A DNA stretch of 16,014 bases from assembly GCA_021812745.1 (NCBI GenBank), contig JAKAMS010000017.1:1-16014 (forward strand), written 5' to 3'. The position numbers and the translations under genes are program-made. The notes below the pieces were generated by a model. That model was given only the letters and a program-made list of their open reading frames with translations. It was not told where the DNA came from and searched no databases. This document shows, piece after piece, positions 14,567-16,014 of the stretch (positions are counted from its first letter, which is position 1; every line of letters begins with the position of its first letter). Source of the stretch: Bacteroidota bacterium (GTDB lineage: Bacteria; Bacteroidota; Ignavibacteria; Ignavibacteriales; Melioribacteraceae).

Positions 14567-16014
14567 ATGCATTTCAACTTGAAAATTAACGCGGCTAAAG
14601 ATGAACTGAATCTTAAAACGGATTCAGCTTTAGTAAAATTCTTTATTGATACCAATAAACTTGAAAAAATTGTTGATGAATTCTTTCTTTCTCTTAATTA
14701 TTCGTTGGGAAAAGTTCAAAAGAAAAATTTCATGGATAAAAAATCCAACGAGTTTACTTACTACAGTCAGACAGATGAGCCGTCCGTTATCTTTGTTAAG
14801 AAGATAAAGCTAGACAAGCATTTTTCATCCGACTTTTTCAGAAATTATTTTGCCGGATTAGTTCCATCATTAAAAAAGAAAAATCTGAAAGCGGTTCACG
14901 TTATCGTTCCATCGTTTCTCGAATTCAAAAATTATTTTGAAAATGAGAATCAGTTTTTGCAGACAATGCTTGAAGGCATTCATCTTGGCAATTACACGTT
15001 CGATAATTATAAATCCGACAAAGAAAAACCAGCTGAACTTTCTTTCTTAATCCATTATACAGATCAAAAGCTTCTGAAAAATAGTATTGAAATTTCAGAT
15101 AAACTTATGAGCGCGGTTTACTTCTCTCGCGACTTGGTAAACGAACCGGCTGTTACAATAACACCGGCTGAACTTTCGGCTAGAGCTAAAAAAGAACTTA
15201 CAAAAGTCGGCGTAAAAGTAACTGTATTTAACAAAGCCGAATTGAAAAAGAGAAAGATGAATGCAATTTTAGCGGTGGGCGGGGCAAGTGATAATCCTCC
15301 TTGTCTAATCACAATGCATTACAAACCGAATCTTAAAACGAAAAAGAAAATTGCTCTTGTTGGTAAAGGAGTTTGTTATGATTCCGGCGGACTTTCGTTA
15401 AAACCAACTTCAAGCATGCTGGAGATGAAAGGAGATATGGCGGGCGGTGCTGCAGTGATTGGAATTATAAAAGCTGCTGCTATGTTGAAATTGCCGGTTG
15501 AAATAATAGGTGTTGTTCCCGCAGTTGAAAATATGGTTAACGGTTCTTCATATAAACCGGGTGATATTATTATCGCCGCCTCCGGTAAATCAATTGAAGT
15601 GAAAGACACCGATGCCGAAGGAAGAATTGTTTTAGCAGATGCGCTTCATTACGCTTCTCAGCAGAAACCCGATGAGATAATTGACTTTGCAACTTTAACC
15701 GGCGCCTGTGTTGTTGCACTTGGTGAAATTGCCGCGGGATTATTCACTCAGAATGATAAGCTTGCCGAAAATTTGCTGAACTCCGGTACACAAACATTCG
15801 AACGTTTGTGGCGCATGCCTTTCTGGAATGATTATAATGATATGATCAAAAGCGAAATTGCAGACGTAAGCAATCTCGGACCAAGATGGGGCGGGGCAAT
15901 TACAGCCGGAAAATTCTTAGAAAATTTTGTTGATGAAAAAACTCCATGGGCTCATATTGATCTTGCAGGACCGGCACTGAAGCACAAATCAAATAACTAC
16001 ACAGAAAAATATGA
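14567..16014 (+). CDS. Leucyl aminopeptidase, M17 family (3' end beyond window)
   Basis: This two-metal aminopeptidase removes N-terminal residues from peptides in the cytosol. The reading frame runs from the ATG at 14567 to the window edge, 482 codons, so only a short C-terminal part is missing from a family of about 500 residues. Metal ligands are Lys267, Asp272, Asp290, Asp349 and Glu351, and catalytic residues are Lys279 and Arg353, in GKGVCYDSGGLSLKP, KGDMAGG and DTDAEGR. Each lies exactly 17 residues after its counterpart in bovine lens enzyme, so the core has no net insertion or deletion between them. The N-terminal domain (about 1-160) is poorly conserved, as is usual. GAGGGA a few bases before the ATG is a good ribosome binding site, and the gene follows the DHH gene by 19 bases. 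Confidence 0.94.
   Translation, partial: MHFNLKINAAKDELNLKTDSALVKFFIDTNKLEKIVDEFFLSLNYSLGKVQKKNFMDKKSNEFTYYSQTDEPSVIFVKKIKLDKHFSSDFFRNYFAGLVPSLKKKNLKAVHVIVPSFLEFKNYFENENQFLQTMLEGIHLGNYTFDNYKSDKEKPAELSFLIHYTDQKLLKNSIEISDKLMSAVYFSRDLVNEPAVTITPAELSARAKKELTKVGVKVTVFNKAELKKRKMNAILAVGGASDNPPCLITMHYKPNLKTKKKIALVGKGVCYDSGGLSLKPTSSMLEMKGDMAGGAAVIGIIKAAAMLKLPVEIIGVVPAVENMVNGSSYKPGDIIIAASGKSIEVKDTDAEGRIVLADALHYASQQKPDEIIDFATLTGACVVALGEIAAGLFTQNDKLAENLLNSGTQTFERLWRMPFWNDYNDMIKSEIADVSNLGPRWGGAITAGKFLENFVDEKTPWAHIDLAGPALKHKSNNYTEKY

Noticed and set aside
1534..15609. Open frames on the opposite strand or in other frames inside pcm-miaA, AtuA-family, prfB, nadE, dsbD, korAB and the aminopeptidase
   Set aside because: They lie within well-recognised genes, have no family-like motifs and are expected as shadows in AT-rich coding DNA.
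1..16014. Mobile elements, CRISPR array, phage or defence genes
   Set aside because: No transposase, integrase, terminal inverted repeats, spaced direct repeats or defence-type domains were seen; the window is core genes throughout.

Overview
This is an AT-rich, densely packed stretch of bacterial chromosome. It carries 14 complete protein genes, one protein gene cut by the right edge and one tRNA gene cut by the left edge. The organism is most likely a member of the Bacteroidota/Chlorobiota/Ignavibacteria (FCB) group. The best sequence evidence is three promoters of the TTTG/TTG, 19-20 base spacer, TAnnTTTG type, in front of tRNA-Gly, nadE and korA; this is the form used by the Bacteroidota housekeeping sigma factor. 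A KorAB 2-oxoacid:ferredoxin oxidoreductase and a PspC/LiaF-like membrane pair fit that group. A rank below phylum cannot be given from this window.

Layout. On the far left, a tRNA-Gly(GCC) reads leftward off the edge. Bases 260-3512 hold a rightward run: pcm (protein repair), miaA (tRNA modification; overlaps pcm), and an AtuA-family protein followed one base later by its small companion domain as a separate gene. Bases 3600-5536 hold prfB (release factor 2), a YjbQ-family protein and a one-domain alkyltransferase-like protein. prfB needs a programmed +1 frameshift to be read in full. Bases 5533-6888 hold a leftward two-gene operon, pspC then a LiaF-like gene, whose end overlaps the alkyltransferase-like gene by four bases. 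Bases 7034-10523 hold nadE (glutamine-dependent NAD synthetase) and a dsbD-like membrane thiol reductant carrier. Bases 10600-13483 hold korA-korB, closed by a clear intrinsic terminator at 13524-13552. The window ends with a DHH/NrnA-type phosphoesterase and an M17 leucyl aminopeptidase cut by the edge.

Most of this is core metabolism and maintenance: translation (miaA, prfB, tRNA-Gly), protein quality (pcm, aminopeptidase), cofactor supply (nadE), redox (dsbD, korAB), nucleotide turnover (nrnA-like) and envelope (pspC/LiaF-like). I see no mobile element, CRISPR array, phage gene or defence cassette, and no obvious new multi-gene system. The most unusual feature is the prfB frameshift site. 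It keeps the usual Shine-Dalgarno-like element and CTT slip codon, but its in-frame stop is UAA instead of the usual UGA, which should weaken the RF2-specific feedback loop. UGA is still a normal stop here: of the 14 complete genes, 11 end in TAA, 2 in TGA and 1 in TAG.
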